A stretch of 26,383 bases of DNA, taken from positions 1 through 26,383 of IMG/VR virus record IMGVR_UViG_3300013120_000241; one strand, given 5' to 3'. This DNA is from a virus. The notes under the pieces were generated by a model, which worked only from the letters and a program-made list of their open reading frames with translations, had not been told where the DNA came from and searched no databases. How positions within the stretch are numbered: position 1 is the stretch's first letter; each line of letters starts with the position of its first letter. The translations under genes were made by a program, and so were the position numbers. Below are positions 13,333 to 20,498 of the stretch, piece after piece.

Positions 13333-14846
13333 TGTGTGCTATTTCCTTGTGTTCTAAAATCACTTTGGGACTGTCTAACCATCTCAGTTAACAAAGCTTT
13401 ACCATTTACAGATACTACAATAGGTCTGTCATTTTGTTGTCCAAACCCTGCCATTACCTCAGGCATTCTGTTTGTAGGTATAATGTTTTCACTTTGGCCT
13501 GCCTCAGAATGTCTATATGTACCACCCGAAGCAAATGAAGGTATTGAAGCAAATGCAGATATAACCGCACCTGTCATACTTGCTATTGTTGCAGGAAGTA
13601 CTGCGGGTGCAAATGGCCCTGCTGCCGCTGCCGCACCTGTAGCACCTGTAATGGCATTAGCTATTGATGCACCAAATTGTTGTGCAATTAAATCAATTAC
13701 AATACCACCCATTTGTTGTGCAAATTGCTCTGCTGCTGTTGTTGCTTGTCCAAAAGCACTTTTAGCAATCTCACCAATACCACTAAAAGCTTGAGCATAT
13801 GCTTGAGTTTGATTTTTTATAATAGCTTGTTCAGATTCATAGTTTTTTAATGCTTGCTCTGCACTTGCTGTAAATACTTTTACTCTTTCATCATCTCTTT
13901 TCTTTTCCTCTGCTGCAAGTTTATTAATTCTTGCTTGCTCTGAATTGTAAGCCTCATTTTGTCGGTTTTGAATCTCCTTTAACGCTTGAATCTGTGCTTT
14001 GTTCTTGCGTTCAATCTGTGCTTCTAAATCCTTTTCAAGCTGCAAATCTTGCCTTAATGACTCAGTATTATTATTCTGTGCTTGAACTACTTCTAATTGA
14101 TTTTGCAATAATTGTCGTTCAATAGCAAACTGTTGCTGAATCAATCTTCCTGCCTCATCTAAAGCTTCTTTTCTTTCCTCATATGGCCTATTAAGTTCTC
14201 TAGTTTTGAAAATTTGGTTTGCAATTTCAGTTTCTAACTTAGCAACCTTAACAGTATTATTAAGCCTAAACTCTTCAGCTTCCTTTGTTGCTCTTGTTAA
14301 CTCATCCGCACGAGTAATAATATCCTGTGGTAAGATATCCTCTAAATCAAATGTAGGAATAGCATTAGCAATAGCACGGCCAAGGTTCTGAAAGCCCGTT
14401 TGAACAGCACCTAATGCAAAGTCAACTCGATTCATTGTTTTTGCTAATGAATCTGCACCGTCTTGAGTGCCTGTAAAATAAGAAACAAGAGATACACCCG
14501 TTAAAGCAACAGCAGCAGCGCCAACACCCGCAACAGCACCACCCAACAAGCCCATTGCAGACGTTAAACCTGCTGTAGAGCCTGTAAGTGTAGTTGTTGC
14601 GGTTGAAATTCCTGAAACAGCTTGTCCAACTAAAGGAATTTCTTGTAAAAGTCCTCCAATTGATTGCTTTCCTGCACTAGCAATTTGATTAAAGCCTTGT
14701 TTAAATGACTGACTTGTTTTAGCAGTAGTTTTTTTTGCTGACTTCTCAAAGCTATTTAAACTCTTTTCAGAAGTTTTTAAACCCTTTGCGAAATCGCTTT
14801 CATTTAGCTCTAATACTACCTCTATGCTTCCAATTTCATTAGCCAT
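13323..14846 (-). CDS. tail tape measure protein
   Basis: A 507-aa protein that sets tail length and threads the tail tube. It has an N-terminal VVLELNESDFAKGLKTSEKS segment typical of tape measure proteins, an Ala/Gly-rich hydrophobic stretch (about 75-125), a long coiled coil (about 185-345, with IERQLLQNQLEVVQAQNNN and LEKDLEAQIERKNKAQ), then a second Ala/Gly-rich hydrophobic region (about 375-445) and SFASGGTYRHSEAGQSENI near the end. By the usual 0.15 nm per residue it predicts a tail of about 75 nm. It follows the tail chaperones with an 8-nt overlap. Confidence 0.88.
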   Translation of the reverse strand: MANEIGSIEVVLELNESDFAKGLKTSEKSLNSFEKSAKKTTAKTSQSFKQGFNQIASAGKQSIGGLLQEIPLVGQAVSGISTATTTLTGSTAGLTSAMGLLGGAVAGVGAAAVALTGVSLVSYFTGTQDGADSLAKTMNRVDFALGAVQTGFQNLGRAIANAIPTFDLEDILPQDIITRADELTRATKEAEEFRLNNTVKVAKLETEIANQIFKTRELNRPYEERKEALDEAGRLIQQQFAIERQLLQNQLEVVQAQNNNTESLRQDLQLEKDLEAQIERKNKAQIQALKEIQNRQNEAYNSEQARINKLAAEEKKRDDERVKVFTASAEQALKNYESEQAIIKNQTQAYAQAFSGIGEIAKSAFGQATTAAEQFAQQMGGIVIDLIAQQFGASIANAITGATGAAAAAGPFAPAVLPATIASMTGAVISAFASIPSFASGGTYRHSEAGQSENIIPTNRMPEVMAGFGQQNDRPIVVSVNGKALLTEMVRQSQSDFRTQGNSTQWR

Positions 14847-15497
14847 TTATAAATCCTTTTTCTTTTAAACTTTCTACGAATTTAGGATAATTTTTTAAAC
14901 AAGACTCTTTATATTTACCTCCTTTATTCCACATGAACAAGGCTGTTTTTTCTCCACTTGTTAAATCTATATTTGCCCTTTCTTCCGTGCTTAATTTTGA
15001 TTTCAATATATCCAATGGAAAATAATCAAATGGAGTGAAGCGTTTAGGTTGCTTCTTATTATCCTTGAAAATGTTTACCAACTCACTAACAATTAGACCT
15101 GTTCTATAACTTAACATTTCTTGCTCTTCATTGTAACCTTCTATTATAATCTTTATTTCCTCATAGGTTAACTCATTATACTCATGAGGTTTTATTCGCC
15201 CTGTTTTAATTGCGGTTGCATATAATGAGTTATGAGCTTTCCCAACTCGTTCTGCATTCTTGATGCAAATGTTGTAAGGTTGCTATACTCTTCATTATTT
15301 AATGTAAACATCCACTCTTCAAACTCCTCAAAAGTGATTTGCTCTTTTAGAAGATGAAACGCCCAAAGTTCACCAGTCTTGTAAAATCCTTCTTCCTCAA
15401 TTTTCAATTCATCATTTACTTTTAACCTTGCACGTTCAATGTGTTTTGCAGTGTTATAAAACTCTTTCCCCGCAATTTCAAATGTTATTTTTCTCAT
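14839..15497 (-). CDS. tail assembly chaperone, -1 frameshift fusion product (lambda gpGT-like)
   Basis: The second chaperone frame has an internal ATG at 15117 (92 aa), but it is open far upstream of that codon. It runs back through TYEEIKIIIEGYNEEQE and TGRIKPHEYNEL to the slippery heptamer GGGAAAG at 15243-15237 inside the first chaperone gene. A -1 shift there gives a fusion of 87 residues from the first frame and 132 from the second, 219 aa in all. This is how lambda makes gpGT, which loads the tape measure during tail assembly. Independent translation from 15117 would lose about 40 residues of conserved-looking sequence. Its end overlaps the tape measure start by 8 nt. Confidence 0.8.
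15192..15497 (-). CDS. tail assembly chaperone, unshifted product (lambda gpG-like)
   Basis: A 101-aa protein made by ribosomes that do not shift. It begins MRKITFEIAGKEFYNTAKHI, contains a helical acidic middle (EEEGFYKTGELWAFHLLKEQ, TFEEFEEWMFTLNNEEYSNL), and ends 14 codons past the slippery site. Position between major tail protein and tape measure, length and the frameshift arrangement identify it as the gpG analogue. It would coat the tape measure together with a minority of the fusion form. Confidence 0.78.
   Translation of the reverse strand: MRKITFEIAGKEFYNTAKHIERARLKVNDELKIEEEGFYKTGELWAFHLLKEQITFEEFEEWMFTLNNEEYSNLTTFASRMQNELGKLITHYMQPQLKQGE
15237..15243 (-). promoter_or_regulatory. 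programmed -1 ribosomal frameshift site GGGAAAG
   Basis: Read in the first chaperone frame the site is G GGA AAG, a perfect X-XXY-YYZ heptamer and the same sequence used at the lambda G-T junction. The 0 frame stops 45 nt later at 15192-15194. The -1 frame is open for 132 codons after the site. Confidence 0.85.
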
Positions 15498-15500
15498 AAA

Positions 15501-15573
15501 TGAAATCTATTAAATTTTAAATAATATAAAAATACCCTATAACGTAAATATACGAAATAGGGATTAGATTTCA
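15501..15573 (-). terminator. nested hairpin between major tail protein and chaperone genes
   Basis: An outer 9-bp inverted repeat TGAAATCTA (15501-15509)/TAGATTTCA (15565-15573) encloses an inner stem CCCTAT (15535-15540)/ATAGGG (15557-15562), itself capped by CGTA/TACG (15543-15554). On the minus strand the inner stem is followed by TATTTTTATATT. It probably causes partial termination or stops decay downstream of the abundant major tail protein mRNA. Confidence 0.6.
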
Positions 15574-15613
15574 ATTATAAAAATTGAGTAGGGCAGTACT
15601 TACCCTATATTGT

Positions 15614-16045
15614 TTAAGGATTAGGTGTTTTTGTCCACCCCTTTTTAACATTCAATGTACATGTCCATGAAGCTGTCTCTTCATTGGGTGCTGTATCTGC
15701 AAGATCACTAATCTGACATTTACCAGTATAGTTTATTTCCCCTGTACCGTCTTTGCCATATTTAAAATCAAGAATCGCTCTTGCTTGCATCCAATCATCT
15801 AATTGGTGATTATTCCAAACAAATGTTGTGTCGTCAATTAATAACAACCCTTCCATTGTAAGAGTCGCACCAATTTTAATGACTTCTGGATCATTATACA
15901 CTCCATCTTCTTTACATGATGAGTCTGATGTAGTAGATGTTCTTTCAAATCCGTTACTTGTGGCACATCCAAACTTAATAAACGTTGTGCCATCCTCAGA
16001 AAGCTCAAGAAATATTAAATCGCCTTGTGTTTTTACTTCTGCCAT
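15614..16045 (-). CDS. major tail protein (tail tube subunit)
   Basis: A 143-aa protein of the TP901-1-like major tail protein type. Typical parts are the N-terminal GDLIFLELSEDGTTFIKFGCAT, the Cys/Ser-rich TSTTSDSSCKEDG segment, ATLTMEGLLLIDDT (residues 60-73), LDDWMQARAILDFKYG and a C-terminal ASWTCTLNVKKGW. Subunits stack as hexamer rings to form the tail tube. It comes after the tail terminator and before the chaperones, the standard order. A structured region follows it, as expected for a highly expressed gene. Two more proteins here (11163-11582 and the N-terminus of 8931-11159) share its core. Confidence 0.85.
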   Translation of the reverse strand: MAEVKTQGDLIFLELSEDGTTFIKFGCATSNGFERTSTTSDSSCKEDGVYNDPEVIKIGATLTMEGLLLIDDTTFVWNNHQLDDWMQARAILDFKYGKDGTGEINYTGKCQISDLADTAPNEETASWTCTLNVKKGWTKTPNP

Positions 16046-16051
16046 GATAAT

Positions 16052-16456
16052 TTATTTTTGTTGCAACAATATTCTAAAATTCATTATTCTTCTGTACCTA
16101 AGTTTACCGTTTGATAAATCTTCCTCTAATTGATTAGAATTGATTAATCTAACAATAATACTGTAGTTATCGTTCAAGCTTAAAGGCTGTGTTGTTAGCT
16201 GTTCACAAGCATCAGAAGCATTATTGTCTACATCCTGCCAAGATCCGTTAGTTCCGTCAAAATCAATTACTGATTCTACTATAATATCGTTATCACTACC
16301 AAAAATAGTTTTACAATCCTCTTGTAGTGAAATAATATTACCAATATAATAACATGGCGTATCCCATAGTTGTTGAGTACCCGAATTGACCGGTAAACCC
16401 AAAACTAGAAGGCTATTATAAACCGCTTGTCTTATGTCACTACTTGGAAGCTTCAT
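16052..16456 (-). CDS. tail terminator / tail completion protein (DUF3168-like)
   Basis: A 134-aa protein. The N-terminus DIRQAVYNSLLVLGLPVNSG followed by TPCYYIGNIISLQEDCKT is typical of the gp17/DUF3168 tail completion family. The middle has an ESVIDFDGTNGSWQDVDN stretch and the end is basic (GKLRYRRIMNFRILLQQK). It caps the growing tail tube and joins it to the head. Position between the HK97 gp10-like gene (17-nt overlap) and the major tail protein agrees. Confidence 0.75.
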   Translation of the reverse strand: MKLPSSDIRQAVYNSLLVLGLPVNSGTQQLWDTPCYYIGNIISLQEDCKTIFGSDNDIIVESVIDFDGTNGSWQDVDNNASDACEQLTTQPLSLNDNYSIIVRLINSNQLEEDLSNGKLRYRRIMNFRILLQQK

Positions 16457-16772
16457 CTTCTACTATCTTGGTTATTCTTTTGAGTAATCCTTTTGTTTCT
16501 TTCTTGTAGGCAGGGTATAAAAAAGGCTGTGCTCTCTGTTTGGTTGTTCCGAATTCTACAAAACTAGCGTAATTAGCTAAAGCTTGAACCGCGACTTCTT
16601 CTGATCTTTGATCAACTCCTATTGATGTTTGAAGGAATCCAGTTTTAAAAGCCACAGTTCTTTTTGCTTCAGTAGAAATTAACAAAGCAGTTGTAATTAA
16701 CTCCTTGCCTACTTTCTTTAAAACATTCTTTTCAATATCTTTGAAATCGAAATTAACTTTAAAACTACTCAT
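16440..16772 (-). CDS. HK97 gp10-like neck/tail protein
   Basis: A 110-aa protein with the family hallmark NYASFVEFGTTKQRAQPFLYPAY (residues about 67-89) and an N-terminal helix in which Thr/Lys-rich AKRTVAFKTGFLQTSI leads into it. HK97 gp10 homologues sit at the head-tail interface of siphophages. It overlaps the head-tail joining gene by 8 nt and the tail terminator by 17 nt. Confidence 0.85.
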   Translation of the reverse strand: MSSFKVNFDFKDIEKNVLKKVGKELITTALLISTEAKRTVAFKTGFLQTSIGVDQRSEEVAVQALANYASFVEFGTTKQRAQPFLYPAYKKETKGLLKRITKIVEDEASK

Positions 16773-17085
16773 TACTACGAAATGTTAACAGTTGAAATCT
16801 ATTTCTATCCTTATTGTACAAAGTAGCAGATTTTACAACCATGTTTAAACCCTTAAACTCTAATACGTCATTCGTAGCGATTGGAAGATCCTCTCTATAT
16901 CGCAAACGACACTCAAAAGCTCTTGCCTTGATCCATTCTCCATTTTCCAATTGTACACTAGAAAGCGTTTCACTTACATTTGCCCATGTATCGCCTCTAT
17001 ACAATGTCTTTGATTCAATAACACCTCCTGCACCATCTGATGTAGTTGTATAACGGTAAATATTTACTTTGTCTCTGAACATCAT
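16765..17085 (-). CDS. head-tail joining protein (stopper)
   Basis: A 106-aa small beta-barrel protein of the SPP1 gp16-type head-tail joining family. Features are MFRDKVNIYRYTTTSDGAGG, a central GDTWANVSETLSSVQLENGE and a final FKGLNMVVKSATLYNKDRNRF. These close the portal channel and form the tail attachment site. The frame extends to a TTG at 17091, but the ATG at 17085 overlaps the upstream stop as ATGA and is chosen. Confidence 0.82.
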   Translation of the reverse strand: MMFRDKVNIYRYTTTSDGAGGVIESKTLYRGDTWANVSETLSSVQLENGEWIKARAFECRLRYREDLPIATNDVLEFKGLNMVVKSATLYNKDRNRFQLLTFRSNE

Positions 17086-17627
17086 ATCCAACCTCGTATT
17101 TTATCAGCCCTTAACATCTTCATTATCTTGTGTTTTTCTTCGGACTCTTGATTGTCGTAATCAATCCAAATTAAACGCTTAATAACGGTTAATACATTCT
17201 CGCTTATCTGCCCTTTTGCATTGTATGATATTGTAATGTTACCTTGATAGCCTAAGTTATTGCTAAACTGAATACGTCCACTAAATATGTCGTAAAGAGA
17301 TACATCCAAAGCGTCACCGTCAACCTCAATTGAATTAATTGCATCAGCATAAGCAAACGGTAATAGTTCGGACTCGGAAATAGAAGAGTAATTAACAATC
17401 ATGTTATTCTCTCCTAATGTCCTTTGTAAATATTTCTCTACATCATCAAATGCACTTGCACGTAATGAAGTGATCAAAGAATCTACAGCATTGTTATCGT
17501 CATCAACAGCCATATACTCTTTTATAGCCGAAATAGGTAAGATAGTTTCTAAGTCACTAACTCTTATTTTCTCAACACCTACAAGGCATGATTTGTATCT
17601 ATATGGCTGTCGAATTGGATAACGCAT
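17082..17627 (-). CDS. head-tail connector (adaptor) protein, gp6-like
   Basis: A 181-aa protein. ISAIKEYMAVDDDNNAVDSLITSLRASAFDDVEKYLQRTL (residues about 32-71) matches the N-terminal helices of phage connector proteins of the HK97 gp6/SPP1 gp15 group. A beta part (NSIEVDGDALDVSLYDIFSGRIQF) and a final basic helix follow. Rings of this protein bind beneath the portal. It starts immediately after the 61-aa gene and overlaps the joining protein as ATGA. Confidence 0.8.
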   Translation of the reverse strand: MRYPIRQPYRYKSCLVGVEKIRVSDLETILPISAIKEYMAVDDDNNAVDSLITSLRASAFDDVEKYLQRTLGENNMIVNYSSISESELLPFAYADAINSIEVDGDALDVSLYDIFSGRIQFSNNLGYQGNITISYNAKGQISENVLTVIKRLIWIDYDNQESEEKHKIMKMLRADKIRGWI

Positions 17628-17813
17628 TTATTTTTTCTTTGTGTCTTTTACAACTTCTAACAATCCAGCTTTAACAAGTGAAGCAATCGCCTCTTCTGTT
17701 TTTGCTTTTGTTTCAATGTTCGATAATTGAACAGGAATTACCTGCCCTACTTTCAATGTCTTGCCTCCATTCAATCGAAGATCCGAAAAGGATACTAATA
17801 CTTTAACGTTCAT
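17628..17813 (-). CDS. small hypothetical head-region protein
   Basis: A 61-aa protein: an N-terminal strand (MNVKVLVSFSDLRLNGGKTL), a GQVIPVQ segment, then a helix (TEEAIASLVKAGLLEVVKD) with a Lys-rich end. Small proteins of this shape often sit between capsid and connector genes in siphophages. A role such as head accessory protein is possible but not shown. It abuts the connector gene. Confidence 0.6.
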   Translation of the reverse strand: MNVKVLVSFSDLRLNGGKTLKVGQVIPVQLSNIETKAKTEEAIASLVKAGLLEVVKDTKKK

Positions 17814-17830
17814 ATTGTTTTTATTTAAAA

Positions 17831-17855
17831 GGGAGATAGAATTTAACTACCTCCC
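17831..17855 (-). terminator. hairpin downstream of the major capsid gene
   Basis: GGGAGATAG (17831-17839) and CTACCTCCC (17847-17855) pair at 8 of 9 positions around a 7-nt loop. In the minus direction it is followed by TTTTAAATAAAAA. A partial terminator or mRNA-stabilising 3' stem would raise capsid yield over downstream genes. Confidence 0.65.
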
Positions 17856-17870
17856 ATGATTTTTAATTTA

Positions 17871-19052
17871 TTAAGGTGTTGTGATAGCAGTAATAACATT
17901 CGCAAATGTATCAGAGAAAACCATGTCAGGGTAGATTTTCGCTAACGCTGCACGCCCTTCAATACGGAATGTATAGATGTTATCAATAAAGTTTGTACCA
18001 TTTTCATCTGAACGATCAACAGTAACACTCTTACGAATTGCTAATTCCGCAGCTCTTGCATCCATTACGAAAAACTCACCTGCATTTACAGCAGTAGTTT
18101 TAATAATAGTCATGCCTCTCACCATCGCTGTAGCACCCGTAAACACCAATTCATTAGCAATGTAGTGAGCATCTGTACCTTTAGTAACAGTCATAGACTC
18201 ATATTCAGCTGGGTTCAAAAGTACTACACTTGGCTCATACTCTCTACCTGTTAACACTGATCTTGAAGCGATAATTGCATCCCATTTTTGAGGAGCTGTA
18301 ACTGGGTCAAATGACGTAATATCAGCCGCCTTTAATGAAGTGATATTCAATCCCTCCATGTTTGGAGCAACACCCGAACCGTATAAGATTTGAGTATCTT
18401 CAGTGTCCAAATAGTCATCTCTCAATTTAGAAGTTAAGAAAGCTTCGAAGTCATCAGTGTCATCTAATGCCTCCATTGAAACATCTGAATAACCTGCAAT
18501 TTTAATTACTGGTACTTCAACGTTAGCAAGGTTATATTCACGAATAGACTTTGTAGTAGCTTCTAAAACAGGAGCAACAGCACCCGTACTAGATGTATGC
18601 TTTCTAAAGTTGTAAATGTTAGAAGTTGCTACTGTATTTCTCAATACATTACGTAATCTAACACTACGTGAAAGAATCGGTGCAATACCAGGACGTTGGT
18701 CAAAGCGTGTTACTTGTCCAGTAAAGTTACTACCGATAGTAATAACCTTTGAAAGCACTTGCATTTTCTCCCCTGCCAAGAATGCTTTTGCAACTCCTTC
18801 ATGCTTTTTCCCAAAATCTAAAATTGATTTAGCCAACTCTGATACATTGCCCGAATTGGTTTGCTTCAATTGATTCTGCAATGAAACGATTGTCTCCTCT
18901 TGCTTCTTAAAGCCTTTTGAAAGCTTTTCAATTTCCTCAGTGTTCGTTAGTCTTAACTCTTCAACACTTTTTGAAAGATCTTGTTTATCCGCTTCAATAT
19001 TAGCTTTAAGCGTATCCAAAGATTTTTCAATGAACTCTTTTACTTCACTCAT
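17871..19052 (-). CDS. major capsid protein, HK97 fold
   Basis: A 393-aa protein. Residues about 1-85 are a coiled-coil delta/scaffold domain (LKANIEADKQDLSKSVEELR, KLSKGFKKQEETIVSLQNQL). The HK97-type capsid body follows, with the N-arm and E-loop region (SVRLRNVLRNTVATSNIYNF), the P-domain part (VPVIKIAGYSDVSMEALDD, FEAFLTSKLRDDYLDTEDTQ) and A-domain part (YEPSVVLLNPAEYESM, DNIYTFRIEGRAALAKIYPD). The scaffold end would be cut by the protease encoded just upstream; the N-arm then begins near residue 90. It overlaps the protease gene as ATGA. Confidence 0.9.
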   Translation of the reverse strand: MSEVKEFIEKSLDTLKANIEADKQDLSKSVEELRLTNTEEIEKLSKGFKKQEETIVSLQNQLKQTNSGNVSELAKSILDFGKKHEGVAKAFLAGEKMQVLSKVITIGSNFTGQVTRFDQRPGIAPILSRSVRLRNVLRNTVATSNIYNFRKHTSSTGAVAPVLEATTKSIREYNLANVEVPVIKIAGYSDVSMEALDDTDDFEAFLTSKLRDDYLDTEDTQILYGSGVAPNMEGLNITSLKAADITSFDPVTAPQKWDAIIASRSVLTGREYEPSVVLLNPAEYESMTVTKGTDAHYIANELVFTGATAMVRGMTIIKTTAVNAGEFFVMDARAAELAIRKSVTVDRSDENGTNFIDNIYTFRIEGRAALAKIYPDMVFSDTFANVITAITTP

Positions 19053-19726
19053 GATAATTTATTTTTAAATATACTCTGTATTTCTTCGATAGAGATTTCA
19101 TTACTTTCTTGTGGTTCATGAGTGTTAGAAACGGCTCGAATACTTGCTGTAACTTCTCCTATCTGCTTTTCTAAATTCTTTAAATATTCATCCGAGAAAT
19201 CACCATTCTTTATAAGTTGGTTCAACTTCTCTAAATGCATCTTATATGATTGATATGATTTAACTGATATTGTTGGTGTTTGTGGGTTAGCTCCAAGCAT
19301 AACCCCACTTCCTTCAAACATCATGATTTCAGTTAGTACGTTTACAGTTTCATCTTTCCTTAATTGGCTTTTCTGCTTAACTGCATAACCTTGAAATGAA
19401 TGTTGGTCAATAACCCCCTCACGATATTCAATTAACTTATCTTGGCCAAATGTTGATTTAGACAATTGGTTAACTGACCAAAGGCCGTGTGAATCTTCGC
19501 CCATTTCTTTGATAAGTCCCATTGGCTTACTCATATCATGATTCCAAACGTACTTGATCATGTTTTTTGGCACTCTCTCCTTAATGGTTTTAGTGAATGC
19601 ACCTTTTTGAATCACATCTTTTTGCAAATCTACGTTATCAAAAGAGGCAAAATAAACCTTTACAATGCCTTCGTTTTCGTCTATATCTGCAACTCTTAAT
19701 GCTGTATTTTTACAAATTTCAATCAT
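19049..19726 (-). CDS. prohead maturation protease (HK97-type, U35)
   Basis: A 225-aa serine protease. The fold signature is visible: VKVYFASFDNVDLQKDVIQKG near residue 22, KYVWNHDMSKPMGLI with catalytic His63, and VIDQHSFQGYAV with catalytic Ser110. A helical Glu/Gln-rich C-terminal tail (NLEKQIGEVTASIRAVS) is removed or used as scaffold contact in this family. It cleaves the capsid delta domain before DNA packaging. It follows the minor head gene after a 58-nt AT-rich gap that shows no other feature. Confidence 0.88.
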   Translation of the reverse strand: MIEICKNTALRVADIDENEGIVKVYFASFDNVDLQKDVIQKGAFTKTIKERVPKNMIKYVWNHDMSKPMGLIKEMGEDSHGLWSVNQLSKSTFGQDKLIEYREGVIDQHSFQGYAVKQKSQLRKDETVNVLTEIMMFEGSGVMLGANPQTPTISVKSYQSYKMHLEKLNQLIKNGDFSDEYLKNLEKQIGEVTASIRAVSNTHEPQESNEISIEEIQSIFKNKLS

Positions 19727-19784
19727 AATACTGCAATTTAATAAATTTTGTTTATACTTTTTTATTTACTATAAATATTCTTTA

Positions 19785-20498
19785 TCAATCCCCTATTCTT
19801 ACAAACCCCATTTGACACCTGCAATTACAATTTTCTTCAGGTTTGTTTCCTGTTCCTGGACTCATCATTGTATCTCCACCTATAATAAAAGGATCGTTTA
19901 GGGGTATACCTTCCTTATATTGCGACCCTGCCAATCTATGTGTTTGCCTTTCTTTTCCGTCAAGATTAACAATCCAATTTTTCAATACTGAACCACTTAC
20001 AACTTGAGCACCTTCCCATGCTCCACGCCCTGCACTAGCAGTTGTTTCGGTACGTGCAATAGTTAAAGCTCTACTTCTTGAAAAGGTCCTAAATTGGCTC
20101 GTAATTTCCTTGGCCATATCACTAAAACTTGTTCCCTTTTGGAAATTATCGTTTATGATATTGCTTAACTTCTGCTTTATTGTCTTGTTAACAGATTGAA
20201 CCTTATTAGCTCCGTATGTCAAAAGCCAATTCTCTATTCTTTCAGCATAAGTACTTGCAATGTCATCTAACAGATTCTTTTTAACCTCTAGTTCCTTGTA
20301 AGTATCAGTGAAAAAACGCTTTGAAGTATCATAATATAAATCTGTCATTTGCTTAGTGACTAACTCATAATCGTACAAATCAGGATTCATTGTATTATCC
20401 TCTAATACAGGCTGCAATGCCTTCATCATTGTACGTTGCAAAGCTTTTGTGAACTTACGTTCCTTCTGCATTCTTATGCGTTCGTACTTTTTATTCAT
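19785..20498 (-). CDS. minor head protein, Mu F / SPP1 gp7 type
   Basis: A 237-aa protein. The N-terminus is basic and helical (KKYERIRMQKERKFTKALQR). Residues about 125-235 form the Mu F-like domain: GTSFSDMAKEITSQFRTFSRSRALTIARTETTAS, LKNWIVNLDGKERQTHRLA, and the terminal ENCNCRCQMGFV with its NCRC motif. Such proteins enter the capsid with DNA or aid portal assembly. The frame continues to TTG at 20504, but the ATG at 20498 is chosen. It overlaps the portal stop by 8 nt. Confidence 0.88.
   Translation of the reverse strand: MNKKYERIRMQKERKFTKALQRTMMKALQPVLEDNTMNPDLYDYELVTKQMTDLYYDTSKRFFTDTYKELEVKKNLLDDIASTYAERIENWLLTYGANKVQSVNKTIKQKLSNIINDNFQKGTSFSDMAKEITSQFRTFSRSRALTIARTETTASAGRGAWEGAQVVSGSVLKNWIVNLDGKERQTHRLAGSQYKEGIPLNDPFIIGGDTMMSPGTGNKPEENCNCRCQMGFVRIGD

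Noticed and set aside
13216-13794. A 192-codon plus-strand open frame
   Set aside because: It lies antisense to the tape measure and tail-tip genes, whose frames are long, well composed and family-like. The plus-strand product is Ala/Pro/Cys-rich from the reverse of Ala/Gly codons.
15118-15191. A possible non-coding gap between the two chaperone genes
   Set aside because: The minus -1 frame is open across it and gives conserved-looking protein once the frameshift is considered, so it is coding.
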